DNA of 64,000 bases from Methylocaldum sp. 14B (GTDB lineage: Bacteria; Pseudomonadota; Gammaproteobacteria; Methylococcales; Methylococcaceae). A program made the position numbers and the translations under genes. Location: the NCBI RefSeq assembly GCF_002005105.1, contig NZ_MSCV01000006.1:62001-126000 (forward strand), written 5' to 3'. Below the pieces are notes generated by a model that searched no databases, was not told the DNA's origin, and worked only from the letters and a program-made list of their open reading frames with translations. Below are positions 8,069-18,243 of this stretch, one piece after another. Position 1 is the stretch's first letter, and each line of letters starts with the position of its first letter.

Positions 8069-11000
8069 ATGGCGATGTCCATGCAGACCGATACCTACAA
8101 AGGATTTCTCGAGCATTTCAACGAGACCGCGCTATTCCGCTTTTTCGCGCGGCTTTTAATCTTCACTCAAATCTTTCTCGGTCTGCCGGCCCCCGCTGTT
8201 GCTGCAACGCCTTCCGACTCTCCATCATCCGCGGCAGTCACCGAGTTAGCGGTCACCGGGACCTACCAGCTGATCGGGTCCAAGCGCGTGTCCAGCACGC
8301 TGATCGACTTTACCTACCGCGCGGAGATCACCAACAGCGGTACGGAGACCTTCCCCGACGTCGCCGCCACCGTGGTGAGCCAGGCCGCCAGCACGATGAT
8401 CGTCGATGGCGCGGTGTTTTTCGGCGAAGTAACGGGCGGCGCGACGCTGTTCAGTCAGGACACGTTCACCATTCGCCAAAACCGCACCGTCCCGTTTAAT
8501 CCGAACGATTTGGTGTGGACGGTCCAGGCCAATCGAGCCCCGGCAGCAAACGCGGGGGCCGGCCAAACCATGGCCGTGGGCGGCACCGTCACCTTGGACG
8601 GCAGCGGCTCGTCCGATCCGGACGGCGATGATCTCACCTATGCCTGGTCCTTCGTGGCGGTCCCCCCGGGTAGTACGGCGCAGCTCAGCGATGCCGCCGC
8701 CATCAAGCCGACGTTTGTGATCGACCGGCCCGGCGACTACACCCTCCAGCTCGTGGTCGATGATGGCAAGGCATCCAGCCTGCCGGCCCAGGTCACGATC
8801 AGCACGCTCAATACTCCGCCCGTGGCGGTGGCCCGTCTGAACCAAGCGGTTCGCGTGGGACAAACCGCGCAGCTCGACGGCAGCGCATCATCGGATGTCG
8901 ACGGCGACCCCCTGACCTTCCGATGGACCCTCACGAGCCAGCCGGCGGGCAGCACGGCGATTCTGTCGGATTCAGCCACCGTGACACCGACCCTGCCGAT
9001 CGACAAGGCCGGCCAGTACACGGTCGAACTCATCGTCAACGACGGCACCGAGGACAGCACTCCGACGCCGCTCATCATCAGCACCGAAAACACGCCGCCG
9101 GTGGCCCATGCCGGGTCGGACCGCAAGATCGCGCTCCAGGCGGAAGTGGTGCTGGACGGCAGTGCCTCCATGGACATTGACGGCGACACCCTCAGCTTCT
9201 TGTGGTCGCTGATCGGAAAACCGGCCAATAGCACTGCCTCTCTCTCCGATCCGAGCCTGGTCAAACCCAAATTCACCGCCGATCTGCCCGGTGATTATGT
9301 CGCCCAGCTGATCGTCAATGACGGCAAAGCCAACAGCGCGCCGGCCTCGGTGATCCTGACGACCGAGAACACCAAGCCCGTGGCGAATGCCGGCACTCCT
9401 CAGACGGTACCTCTGCAGACTACTGTTACGCTGGACGGAAGTCTCTCCTCCGATGCCGAGAACGACCCTCTGACCTACCTATGGTCATTGACGAGCATTC
9501 CGTTCGGCAGCGCCGCCACATTGTCCGACCCTGGCGCGCAACAGCCGCAGTTCCTGGTCGATCTCCCCGGTTCGTATATCGCCCAGCTGATCGTCAACGA
9601 TGGTCACCTGGCGAGTGATCCCGCGAACGTCATCATCAGCACCGAAAACAGCCGGCCGGTAGCGAATGCCGGACCCGACCAGGAGGTTAAAGCAGGCGAT
9701 GCCGTGCAGCTGGACGGCGGCGCCTCCGGCGATGCCGACCACCACCCCTTGACCTACCAGTGGTCGTTCACGGCCAAGCCCCAGGACAGCACGGCCACGC
9801 TGTCGGATCCTGCCAGCGCGACCCCCACCTTCGTCGCGGATCGGACCGGCGCCTATGTGCTGCAACTCATCGTGAACGACGGCCAGCTCAACAGCGAGGC
9901 CGACACGGTCACGATCGAGGCCAAGCCGGTCATGGTCACGGTACCGAATGTGGTCGGTGAGACCCAGGCGGCGGCCGAGGCCACCCTTATCACCGCGCAA
10001 CTGACGGTGGGCGCGATCACCGCACAAGCCAGCGACACCGTGCCCGCCGGAACCGTGATCAGCCAGGCTCCGGTGGCCGGCACCGAGGTGGAGAAGGCCA
10101 GTGCGGTCACCCTCGTGGTGTCCACGGGCCCGGCGCTGGTCAGTGTGCCGAACCTGGTCGGTCAGACCCAGGCGGCGGCCGCGGCGGCGATCAGCGCCGC
10201 CCAGTTGACGCTCGGCGCGGTCACCCCCGCGTCCAGCGACACGGTCCCGGCCGGGCAGGTGATCAGCCAGAATCCGCTGGCCGGGGCGTCCGTCGCCAAG
10301 GGTTCGGCGGTCAACCTAGTCGTTTCCTCCGGTCCCGCCCTAGTCACTGTGCCGAATGTCGTCGGCCAAACCCAGGCAGCGGCCACGGCCGCCATTACCA
10401 GCGTCGGACTGAGCGTCGGTATCGTCACCCAGCAGAGTAGCGATACGATCCTGGCCGGCAGCGTTGTCAGCCAGACACCGGTCGGTGGAACCAGCGTGGC
10501 TGCCGGTACGCCGGTCGACCTGATTGTCTCTACCGGGGCTGCGCCGGTGGTTCTGAGCCAGCTCACGGTAACTCCACCGAGCCCCACGATCCTGGTGGGG
10601 CAGACCCAGCCGTTCAGTGCCATCGGCACCAACAGCGACGGCACCGGTCAAGACATGACGGGGCAAGTGACTTGGGACAGCAGTAATCCGTCAGTGGCCA
10701 CCATCACGGCCGATGGGGTGGTCACGGCCCTGACCGAAGGTAGCACGACGATCCGTGCCAGCCAGGGCGCGATCGCTGGCACTACCCTCCTAACCGTCAG
10801 TGCGACGGTCTCGGATACCACTCTGCCGACTGCGGTCCTCACCGCTCCCGCGGCAGACAGCACCGTGACCGAACCGACGGAAGTCAAGGGCACGGCGAGC
10901 GACGCCAACTTCCTGAAGTACGTACTCGATTATGCTCCTGCCGGCGAGACCCATTTCACTGTGCTCGCGACCGGTACGACGCCGGTGGTTAACGGCACGC

Positions 11001-14000
11001 TCGGCACCTTCGATCCCACGCTGCTGCTCAATGATCTCTATACCCTGCGCCTGACCACCTATGACAAAGGCGGCAACACGGCTCAGGTCAGTGTGCAGGT
11101 TCAGGTGGGCCGTGACCAGAAAGTGGGCAATTTCAGCCTGGCTTTCCAGGATCTGAACATCCCGGTTGCCGGCATTCCGATCACCATCACCCGGGTTTAC
11201 GACAGCCGGGACAAGACGAGCGGCGATTTCGGCTTCGGTTGGCGGCTGGATCTGCAGACTTTGAGACTGCGCGTCAATCGAGAGCAGGGCTCGGGTTGGC
11301 AGGTGAACAAGAGCGGCGGCTTTTTCCCAACCTACACCCTGGTGCCCAACCAAAGCCATGTCGTCAGTATTACTCTGCCGGACGGCAAGGTAGAGCAATT
11401 CGACCTATCGACCGAGCCAAGCAGTCAGCTGTTGTTCCCGCTGGATTTCGTCACCCCGGTCTACAAGGCGCGGCCCGGGACCCTCGGCAAGCTAAGACCT
11501 CTAAGCGGCGGCATTTTCGTCTCCGGCTCGCAGCCCGGGGCAGTAACTTTGTTGGACGATGGCGACTTTTTCACTGTCTATAATCCAACTACCTTCGAAT
11601 ACAGCACGCCCGAAGGTCGTGTATTCATCATTAACAAGGATTCAGGTGTGCAAAAAGTCAGCGATGCTAACGGCAATTCGTTGACCATCGGAACGACGGG
11701 TATCATGCATTCCAGTGGCAAAGGCATCACCTTTACCCGCGATAGCCAAGGGCGTATTACCAAAATTACCGATCCTAATGGGAACGTAATTCAATATGCT
11801 TATGATGTCCAGGGAGACTTGATTACCCATACCGATCCTGAAGGTAACAGCACGAGATTCAAGTACAACTTCAGCCATGGCTTATTGGAGATTCGTGATC
11901 CGCGCGGTAATGTGCCTGCGCGTAACGAATATGACGCCGAAGGTCGGCTAATTGCAACGATAGATACTAAAGGAAACAGAGTTGAGCTAATTCATGATGT
12001 GGCCGGTCAGCGGGAAATTCGTCGAGACCGTAATGGCAATGTTACGGTTAGCACTTATGACGATAAGGGCAATTTGACCTCCGAAACTGATCCTTTAGGT
12101 AATACGACAACGCATACTTATGACGATCGCGGAAACGAGCTGTCAATCACCGACCCTTTAGGCAATCGAAAGACGTTTACCTATGACCAGAATAACAACC
12201 GGACTTCCGAGACCGATGCTGGCGGTAACGTCACTACCTATACCTACAATACCCGGAACCAGTTATTGACGATAACCGATCCGCTCGGGCGCAAAACGGT
12301 TAACAACTATGACGCCAAAGGAAATTTGATCAGTACCGTGGACCCAGCGGGAAATACAACCTCCCATACCTATGATGCGCGTGGGAATCGAACTTCTACG
12401 CAGGACGCCGAGGGTAATCTCTTTAAATATGAATATGATGCTTCCGGGAATAGAACTAAGTATATCGATGCTGCCGGGAACATCACGACCTATCAATATG
12501 ACGTTAATGGCAATAAGACCTCCGAGTCCTCATCCAGGACTGACACAAATGGGAATGTGGTTGTCGTTACTACAAGCATGCTCTACGACAAACGCAATAA
12601 GCCGATTGAGCAGATCGATGCACTGGGTAACTCGGTAAGGTTCACATATAACAGTTTGGGCAAAGAGGAGACCTTTACCGATAAGAATGGCAATCGGCTA
12701 ACCCGATACTATGACGACATCGGTAATCTCATTCAAACCACTTATGCTGATGGAACCTTTGAAGCGTATACCTATGATGCGGAAAACAATCGCATAGGTT
12801 CGACTGACAGGGCCGGTCGGATCACAAGCTATGAGTATGATGGCAACAACAGGCTGGTCCGTACCCAGTTCCCCGACGGCACTTCAGAAACCAGGAGCTA
12901 TAACGCAATTGACAAGGTGGGTTCGATCACGGATCAAAATGGGCATACTACCCGGTATGACTATGATGCCGTTGGCCGCAAGATCAGCGTCACCAATGCG
13001 TTAGGTCACGTAACGCGCTATGCCTACGATGCCAAAGGCAATCAGGTCTCCATGACTGATGCCACCGGCAACATAACGCGCTTTGAATATGACCTGAACG
13101 ATCGGAAAACCAAAACCGTGTTCCCAGACGGAACCTTCAAGGTGTTCGCTTATGACACGCTTGGCAGGAAAATTTCGGAGAGCGACCAGGCCGGGAATAT
13201 CACGCAATTCGCGTACGATGCACAGGGAAGATTGATAAGAGTTACGGATGCGCTCGGCGGTGTAACTCAGTACGCATATGATGAAGTGGGAAATCGGACA
13301 GCCCAGATCGATGCTAACGGTCATCAGACTACATGGACTTACGATGGTCTAGGGCGAATTCTGAGTCGGACGTTGCCGTTGGGCATGACGGAAACTTTCA
13401 CGTACGACGCAAACGGTAATATTTCCACGCATACCGACTTCAAAGGACAGACTATTTCCTATTCGTATGATTCGAATAATCAACTTATTTTGAAAACTCT
13501 TCCGAACGGAAGCCAGATAACGTATTCCTATACTCCAACCGGTAAAGTGACGACCATCGTTGATGATCATGGCGTTACTACCTTCGAATACGATCTGCGG
13601 GATATGCCCGTGAAAGTGGTGAACGCCGATGGAACGATACTGGAGTACCAGTATGATGCGAAAGGTAACCGAACATCGGTAACGCTGCCGTCGGGTACCA
13701 TTAACCATGAGTTCGACGCAATCAATCGTCTGATAGCCGTTACTGACACTCAAGGCCGAGTTACGCGGTATTCATACGACAATGTGGGTAATCGGACGCG
13801 GATCGAATATCCAAACGGCAGCAAAGCAAATTACGGCTACGATGCATTGAACCGACTTACGAGCCTTTCCCATGTGACAAGCGACGGCAGCGTTTTGGCA
13901 GGGTTCGAATATATCCTGGATGCCGTCGGCAATCGCACAGCCGCAACTGAGGAAGGTGGAGTCAGGACCGATTATTCGTACGACAAACTGTACCGGTTGA

Positions 14001-15361
14001 CCCAAGAGCAGATCACCGAATCCGGCATCGTGAGAAAAGTGGTTTCCTATACTTACGACGGTGTCGGGAACCGGTTATCCAAGACGACCGATGGCGAGGT
14101 CATTAATTACGTATACGATGACAATGACCGGATGATCAGCGAGGGAGTGGTAACGTATAGCTATGACGCCAACGGGAATCTCATTGAAAGGTCGAACGGC
14201 GGGTCGGCGTCTCAATTCGAGTTTGACTACGAGAATCGCATGGTCAAGGCGACCGAGCCAGGAAACGTCACCGAATATATCTACGATGACGACGGGGTGC
14301 GAATCGGTACTGTGCGTAACGGAGTGACATCATCCTATCTCGTGGATAAGAACCGGGAGTTACCCGAGGTACTGGAAGAGCGTGACTCTGCCAACGGGCT
14401 CATCGTGGTCTATATTCATGGCGACGATCTTATCAGCCAGCAACGCGGCACCGAGATTCGTTTCTACCATTACGATGGCTTGGGCAGCACGCGCTTGCTG
14501 ACGGATTTTGGCGCCGGGATCACCGACCGCTATGCTTACGACGCATTCGGTAATCTGCTGAATTCCTCCGGAATTACCGATAACCGGTATCTGTTTACCG
14601 GTGAAGAGTTCGATCCAGAGACGGCTTTCTATTACCTTAGAGCCCGCTATTACGATCCGGGTGTCGGGCGCTTCACGTCGATGGATAGCTTCCAGGGCAA
14701 CATCTATGATCCGAAATCGCTACACAAATACGTGTATGCAAACGGAGATCCGGTTAACTTGGTGGATCCCTCGGGACATTTTGCGGGTGTAGCGATGGCG
14801 ATGCCGAGCATCAGCATAAGCATTAGCATCAATACCGCAGCGATCGCGAGCGCGGCGCTCCTTCTCGCGAAGGTGACGCTGGCCGTTGCCGGTGCCGCGG
14901 TTGCCGCCTGCGCTTTGAATGCCGCGCTGTCCTTCTCGACGGCAATCGGCTCGGGCGGGGCGTGCGATGTGAGCAAATTCAATATCTTCTACTCGGGCAT
15001 GGATACCCCGTTTACGACCGCTCATATCGCATCGGCGATAGCGACCGGCGCGCCCGCATCGCCTTTGCGGCGGATTTCGCCGCCACATTCCAGAGCTTGG
15101 CTGCGGAGCGATCCGCGCTGTTCCGGAAACGTTGCAAGCCAGACTTTATTGTGGTGCGATGAGTATCCATTCGCATCCACTGACCGGGGTGGACAGGCAA
15201 ATGGCCCGTCGCTGATGTTGGTTCCAGCGGTGGAGCAGATGTATCAGGGAGGTATGCTGTCGGCGTTCTACTTTGCTTGTAACGTGGTCGCCAACGATCC
15301 GTTGAACGGCGTTTTCGGAGTCGTGCCCGGAACACCGACAACCTCGTGGCAATGTAAGTAA
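8069..15361 (+). CDS. Giant secreted Rhs polymorphic toxin: PKD-like and PASTA stalk, YD-repeat shell, NucA/NucB-type nuclease tip
   Basis: 2430 residues, ATG preceded by GAGGGGAGATAAGG. Order: signal peptide (about 25-50, ending APAVAA); a small beta domain; five tandem PKD/REJ-like repeats of about 97 residues (150-620; each with LDGS.S.D.DGD.LTY.WS); three PASTA repeats (623-828; VPNVVG.TQAAA); a BIG2-like and an Ig-like domain (830-1050); a junction with ITRVYDSRD; many YD repeats (about 1190-2095); the Rhs core (about 2130-2232) with LFTGEEFDPETAFYYLRARY and ending DPSGH; a hydrophobic segment (about 2252-2290); and a tail with TTAHIASA and CDEYPFAST (2363-2371), the signature of the NucA/NucB DNases, then VPA.EQMYQGG.LSAFY. 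Rhs proteins enclose and deliver a C-terminal toxin. The YD region has visibly lower GC than both flanks. The next gene may give immunity. Confidence 0.88.
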   Translation: MAMSMQTDTYKGFLEHFNETALFRFFARLLIFTQIFLGLPAPAVAATPSDSPSSAAVTELAVTGTYQLIGSKRVSSTLIDFTYRAEITNSGTETFPDVAATVVSQAASTMIVDGAVFFGEVTGGATLFSQDTFTIRQNRTVPFNPNDLVWTVQANRAPAANAGAGQTMAVGGTVTLDGSGSSDPDGDDLTYAWSFVAVPPGSTAQLSDAAAIKPTFVIDRPGDYTLQLVVDDGKASSLPAQVTISTLNTPPVAVARLNQAVRVGQTAQLDGSASSDVDGDPLTFRWTLTSQPAGSTAILSDSATVTPTLPIDKAGQYTVELIVNDGTEDSTPTPLIISTENTPPVAHAGSDRKIALQAEVVLDGSASMDIDGDTLSFLWSLIGKPANSTASLSDPSLVKPKFTADLPGDYVAQLIVNDGKANSAPASVILTTENTKPVANAGTPQTVPLQTTVTLDGSLSSDAENDPLTYLWSLTSIPFGSAATLSDPGAQQPQFLVDLPGSYIAQLIVNDGHLASDPANVIISTENSRPVANAGPDQEVKAGDAVQLDGGASGDADHHPLTYQWSFTAKPQDSTATLSDPASATPTFVADRTGAYVLQLIVNDGQLNSEADTVTIEAKPVMVTVPNVVGETQAAAEATLITAQLTVGAITAQASDTVPAGTVISQAPVAGTEVEKASAVTLVVSTGPALVSVPNLVGQTQAAAAAAISAAQLTLGAVTPASSDTVPAGQVISQNPLAGASVAKGSAVNLVVSSGPALVTVPNVVGQTQAAATAAITSVGLSVGIVTQQSSDTILAGSVVSQTPVGGTSVAAGTPVDLIVSTGAAPVVLSQLTVTPPSPTILVGQTQPFSAIGTNSDGTGQDMTGQVTWDSSNPSVATITADGVVTALTEGSTTIRASQGAIAGTTLLTVSATVSDTTLPTAVLTAPAADSTVTEPTEVKGTASDANFLKYVLDYAPAGETHFTVLATGTTPVVNGTLGTFDPTLLLNDLYTLRLTTYDKGGNTAQVSVQVQVGRDQKVGNFSLAFQDLNIPVAGIPITITRVYDSRDKTSGDFGFGWRLDLQTLRLRVNREQGSGWQVNKSGGFFPTYTLVPNQSHVVSITLPDGKVEQFDLSTEPSSQLLFPLDFVTPVYKARPGTLGKLRPLSGGIFVSGSQPGAVTLLDDGDFFTVYNPTTFEYSTPEGRVFIINKDSGVQKVSDANGNSLTIGTTGIMHSSGKGITFTRDSQGRITKITDPNGNVIQYAYDVQGDLITHTDPEGNSTRFKYNFSHGLLEIRDPRGNVPARNEYDAEGRLIATIDTKGNRVELIHDVAGQREIRRDRNGNVTVSTYDDKGNLTSETDPLGNTTTHTYDDRGNELSITDPLGNRKTFTYDQNNNRTSETDAGGNVTTYTYNTRNQLLTITDPLGRKTVNNYDAKGNLISTVDPAGNTTSHTYDARGNRTSTQDAEGNLFKYEYDASGNRTKYIDAAGNITTYQYDVNGNKTSESSSRTDTNGNVVVVTTSMLYDKRNKPIEQIDALGNSVRFTYNSLGKEETFTDKNGNRLTRYYDDIGNLIQTTYADGTFEAYTYDAENNRIGSTDRAGRITSYEYDGNNRLVRTQFPDGTSETRSYNAIDKVGSITDQNGHTTRYDYDAVGRKISVTNALGHVTRYAYDAKGNQVSMTDATGNITRFEYDLNDRKTKTVFPDGTFKVFAYDTLGRKISESDQAGNITQFAYDAQGRLIRVTDALGGVTQYAYDEVGNRTAQIDANGHQTTWTYDGLGRILSRTLPLGMTETFTYDANGNISTHTDFKGQTISYSYDSNNQLILKTLPNGSQITYSYTPTGKVTTIVDDHGVTTFEYDLRDMPVKVVNADGTILEYQYDAKGNRTSVTLPSGTINHEFDAINRLIAVTDTQGRVTRYSYDNVGNRTRIEYPNGSKANYGYDALNRLTSLSHVTSDGSVLAGFEYILDAVGNRTAATEEGGVRTDYSYDKLYRLTQEQITESGIVRKVVSYTYDGVGNRLSKTTDGEVINYVYDDNDRMISEGVVTYSYDANGNLIERSNGGSASQFEFDYENRMVKATEPGNVTEYIYDDDGVRIGTVRNGVTSSYLVDKNRELPEVLEERDSANGLIVVYIHGDDLISQQRGTEIRFYHYDGLGSTRLLTDFGAGITDRYAYDAFGNLLNSSGITDNRYLFTGEEFDPETAFYYLRARYYDPGVGRFTSMDSFQGNIYDPKSLHKYVYANGDPVNLVDPSGHFAGVAMAMPSISISISINTAAIASAALLLAKVTLAVAGAAVAACALNAALSFSTAIGSGGACDVSKFNIFYSGMDTPFTTAHIASAIATGAPASPLRRISPPHSRAWLRSDPRCSGNVASQTLLWCDEYPFASTDRGGQANGPSLMLVPAVEQMYQGGMLSAFYFACNVVANDPLNGVFGVVPGTPTTSWQCK

Positions 15362-15397
15362 CCGCTTCGGGTGTGCCAGGTGGGTTTATGCTAAGGG

Positions 15398-16897
15398 ATG
15401 AAAAGATTTATCAGATCTGGATGTTTGCTTGAGGTAATCGTGGCGGTCGCCCTTTACCTGGGGGCATATTCCGCCGGCCTGCGGTTACCCAATTCGGAAA
15501 ACGCCGATCTAATGACCGGCCAACCGATTGACACTGAGTGTTTTATTCATTCTGCCGTGGACGACTGTTTAAACAATGCCCTTGGCCGGATCCTTGCCGC
15601 GATGGAGCGGAGTGGATATCCGTTGCCTGGTCTACTCAGACCCGGGTTGTCAGATAGGGACCGACAGGCCGTGTTAGCGGATTTCCCGTGGCAACTGCCG
15701 CGAGAACTCGACCGTTTCTATGCCTGGCGAGATGGAGTGGCCGAAGGGGCGAAGGTGGCTGAACTTTTTCCCGGCGGCACAATGTTAACTCTCTCCGAGG
15801 CTATGGCAATCTACAAGCTGCAAATCGAAACCGCGGCTCGAATCGCCACACTAGCCAAGATAGAACCAGACAAACTTTGGAGTTCGCGGTGGTTCCCGGT
15901 GTTTGTCAGTCACGGAGATTTTTACGTCGTAGAAGGTTCCGATCGGCCGATCGAGGTGTCCCCCGTTTACTTCATTACGAACGAGGACCGCATACCAGTC
16001 AGAAGATACGCAAGCCTTTCGGACATGATGGAGATCGTCGCTAGATGTTTTGAGCAGGGTGCCTTTCGAGTTGGCGATTCCGGAATCTTGCAGGAAGATA
16101 TCAAGAGCGTTGCCGCCATAACCGCGGGTTATCGTGTGGTTAGTAACCAGGCTCCGGAGATTGGGAATATGAGTGAGATCGAACGACTAGTTCACATCCT
16201 GGCCTCCGCCGATGGCGAAGCGAGGGGAGAGGCTGCCGGCAGGCTGATGGAACTGCATGACGAGGCAGCCATACCACTGTTAGCGCAAGTTATCCGTAGC
16301 GCTGATCCGAGCGCTAGGGAACTGGCAACCCGAGTGCTGGCGGAACTCGGCGGCGACTCGGCCGTTCCGCCATTGCTAAATGCCCTCAAAGATCCGGAGG
16401 AATCGGTGCGCGGCGAGGCTGCCGCAGCGTTAGGACAACTTAGGCGGCCTCAGGCTGTCGATGCGCTCATCGTGGCGCTAGACGACCCCGCGACTTCCGT
16501 ACGCATGCGCGCCGTGTGGGCTCTAGGAGAGCTCAAAGCCCATGATGCCGCGGTCAAACTGGAGGCGCATCTTAAGAAGGAAGAGCATATTCCTTTGCGA
16601 AACGCCATCATCCAGGCTCTGGGAAAGATCGGCGATACCTCCGTAATACCTGCATTAATCGAGTTCGTGAAGGAGTCTCCGATGGAGACCCGGATACTCG
16701 CCGCAGCAGCCTTGGGGGAGTTTGGGGGCGACGAGGCTGCGGGTGCGTTGCGGTTCGTTATCGAGGAGCAGGATCGCCTGGAGCAGACAAACTCCGGTAA
16801 TACGAGCCTGGACAGCATTATCAAACTCCAGCAGGCGCGGCAGCTAAAACTGGTGTCGCAGCAGTCACTAGCCAAGATCGACAAGGGTAGGAAATGA
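15398..16897 (+). CDS. Exported SUKH-like + HEAT-repeat protein, candidate immunity protein of the Rhs nuclease
   Basis: 499 residues, 36 bp after the Rhs gene. The N-terminus (MKRFIRSGCLLEVIVAVALY) is a membrane or signal segment. Residues about 65-230 read like a SMI1/KNR4 (SUKH) domain: LPRELDRFYAWRDGV, then 'LFPGGTMLTLSEAMAIY', 'WFPVFVSHGDFYVVEG' and a final region 'SLSDMMEIVARCFEQGAF'. Residues about 265-470 are HEAT/PBS-lyase type repeats (AIPLLAQVIRS, AVPPLLNALKD, AVDALIVALDD, VIPALIEFVKE). SUKH proteins are a known immunity superfamily for nuclease toxins. Position after the toxin gene, the domain and an export signal together suggest protection from the Rhs-NucA/NucB protein, perhaps in the periplasm. 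The immunity role is inference; the SUKH assignment is by pattern only. Confidence 0.62.
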   Translation: MKRFIRSGCLLEVIVAVALYLGAYSAGLRLPNSENADLMTGQPIDTECFIHSAVDDCLNNALGRILAAMERSGYPLPGLLRPGLSDRDRQAVLADFPWQLPRELDRFYAWRDGVAEGAKVAELFPGGTMLTLSEAMAIYKLQIETAARIATLAKIEPDKLWSSRWFPVFVSHGDFYVVEGSDRPIEVSPVYFITNEDRIPVRRYASLSDMMEIVARCFEQGAFRVGDSGILQEDIKSVAAITAGYRVVSNQAPEIGNMSEIERLVHILASADGEARGEAAGRLMELHDEAAIPLLAQVIRSADPSARELATRVLAELGGDSAVPPLLNALKDPEESVRGEAAAALGQLRRPQAVDALIVALDDPATSVRMRAVWALGELKAHDAAVKLEAHLKKEEHIPLRNAIIQALGKIGDTSVIPALIEFVKESPMETRILAAAALGEFGGDEAAGALRFVIEEQDRLEQTNSGNTSLDSIIKLQQARQLKLVSQQSLAKIDKGRK

Positions 16898-17416
16898 GCT
16901 TTCGCCAGTTGTCCTAATGAAGCTGGGTAAAGTAGGGGACGGGTTGCCATTAGTTTAGCGCCGGTCTGTCTGTTGCCACCCCTTTTGTCTGGCATTGCGT
17001 CACAAACTGCGACAACGTCAAGTTGGCCTGTCCCGTCTCATCTCATCGGACCATGCCTACGCTTTTCCGTACGCGGCTTTCCAATGGTCTTCGCAACAAG
17101 GCATGTGCCGATCGCCAAAGCGCCTTTGTCGGCAGTCTAAAAAGTCCATTGCGTACATAGATCACAGGTCCCGAGAAGCGATGTATCCATGTGCTCGCTC
17201 CTGGCTTGTGATGATGCAGCAGATAAAATTGCACCCGCTCATCCACACGCAGCTTCACGTTGGAGATCGTCCTGGTGCAGTTACGGTCGTGGAAATAGTT
17301 GGCCAGCCGCGCAAGGTCCGGTTGAATTCTCCGATACTCTGCAATATCGCGACGCTGGGTACGCAGCCAGTCGGTCAGGGCTTTGTTCCGGTCTTTGATC
17401 CGCAGTATCGAACGAA
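16898..17416. other. Unassigned region with a decayed minus-strand frame
   Basis: No gene is convincing here. A minus-strand frame stays open from about 17420 down to 17043 and reads, in part, RRDIAEYRRIQPDLARLANY and VDERVQFYLLHHHKPG; it may be the remains of a protein, but I do not recognise it and it has no plausible start because the upstream part overlaps the transposase remnant. Confidence 0.3.
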
Positions 17417-17730
17417 GTGACGGCTGAACGAACGGCCGAGAAACGCGCGCAGGGCCATTCGCTTTTGCTGCGCCGGAGTCTCGACGACCCGAGCGACCGG
17501 GCATACTACGTGACCTTCGCGCCGAGGGACGGCATGCTGGACGCCCTGGTTTACGTCGCGGAAAGGCCTCGGTCCATCGAATATCGCATTTCGAAGCGGC
17601 CAAGCCAGACTGTGGGCTGGATGAATAGAAGGCAGGGCATGTGTGGGTCGCGTGGCATCGGCACATCGCCTTAGCCTTGGTGACGCACGCCGTCGAGATG
17701 GCCGCGGCTTGTTATAGCCTATCCCGGTAG
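17417..17730 (+). pseudogene. IS701-family transposase remnant (3' part)
   Basis: The plus-strand frame from 17417 gives LLLRRSLDDPSDRAYYVTFA then 'LDALVYVAERPRSIEY', matching the late catalytic region of IS701-type DDE transposases. A frame change near 17580 leads to FEAAKPDCGLDE, followed by an in-frame TAG, and then to VAWHRHIALALVTHAVEMAA, which is the family's conserved C-terminal helix. The 5' two thirds of the gene is missing, and frameshift plus stop show it is inactive. Confidence 0.65.
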
Positions 17731-17775
17731 GTCCGCGGACCCGTTCCACAAGCTCAGGGCGACCGGACTTCTGGG
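17717..17775. repeat. Dispersed repeat (CCTATCCCGGTAGG family)
   Basis: Begins with CCTATCCCGGTAGG and goes on to CACAAGCTCAGGGCGA, the inverted form of the sequence at 21262-21282. It abuts the end of the transposase remnant. Confidence 0.5.
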
Positions 17776-17851
17776 GTAAGTCCAAAGTTGCAGCACTTAT
17801 CTGGCTATGATTTGCGTTGACAGGATCGAACTAGAAATCCAGGCCTCAAAT

Positions 17852-17957
17852 CTAAGTACATTCCATAAACTTTTGCGGAATCTCGACAAATTAGTTCGAT
17901 TGGCAGGTTTCTCCTGCAGTGGTGCGTATGCCGCAAGACTTCCCTGAATGTGCTTAG
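17852..17957. repeat. MITE-like element, copy 2
   Basis: Ends CTAAGTACATTC and GAATGTGCTTAG (one mismatch in the right arm). The interior keeps the order of copy 1: TTTTGCGGAATCTCGACA, a CCTGCAG block, then TATGCCGCAAGACTTCCCTG. It is 10 bp longer than copy 1 because of differences in the middle. Confidence 0.7.
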
Positions 17958-18037
17958 AGCGTTTTCATCGCGCTCGTACGGCAAAACCAGCTTGGCGGAC
18001 GTCGTTGGCGCCTTCGGCTCGGGTGAATGGATTCAAG

Positions 18038-18157
18038 CATTCGTAGGTCGGCAACCCTTTCCCAATCGCAAACGGTCGCTTTAGTCGCGACCCTTCCGAC
18101 GAAGACGCTTGGCCGGGACGTGGCGTCGGGAAAGGATTCCCGACCTACTCGCGAATG
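18038..18157. repeat. Inverted repeat element (GTAGGTCGGCAA family)
   Basis: Left arm GCATTCGTAGGTCGGCAACC and right arm ending CCCGACCTACTCGCGAATGC are imperfect inverted copies about 75 bp apart; GGGAAAGG/CCTTTCCC extends the pairing. A related palindrome lies at 34055-34125. Confidence 0.6.
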
Positions 18158-18243
18158 CCCGTACAGTAGATATGAAAATGCTTTAGCGATATTTGGTTAT
18201 AGTGAAAATTCCCGGCGATAGATGTGATGACGGCGGGCATTCG

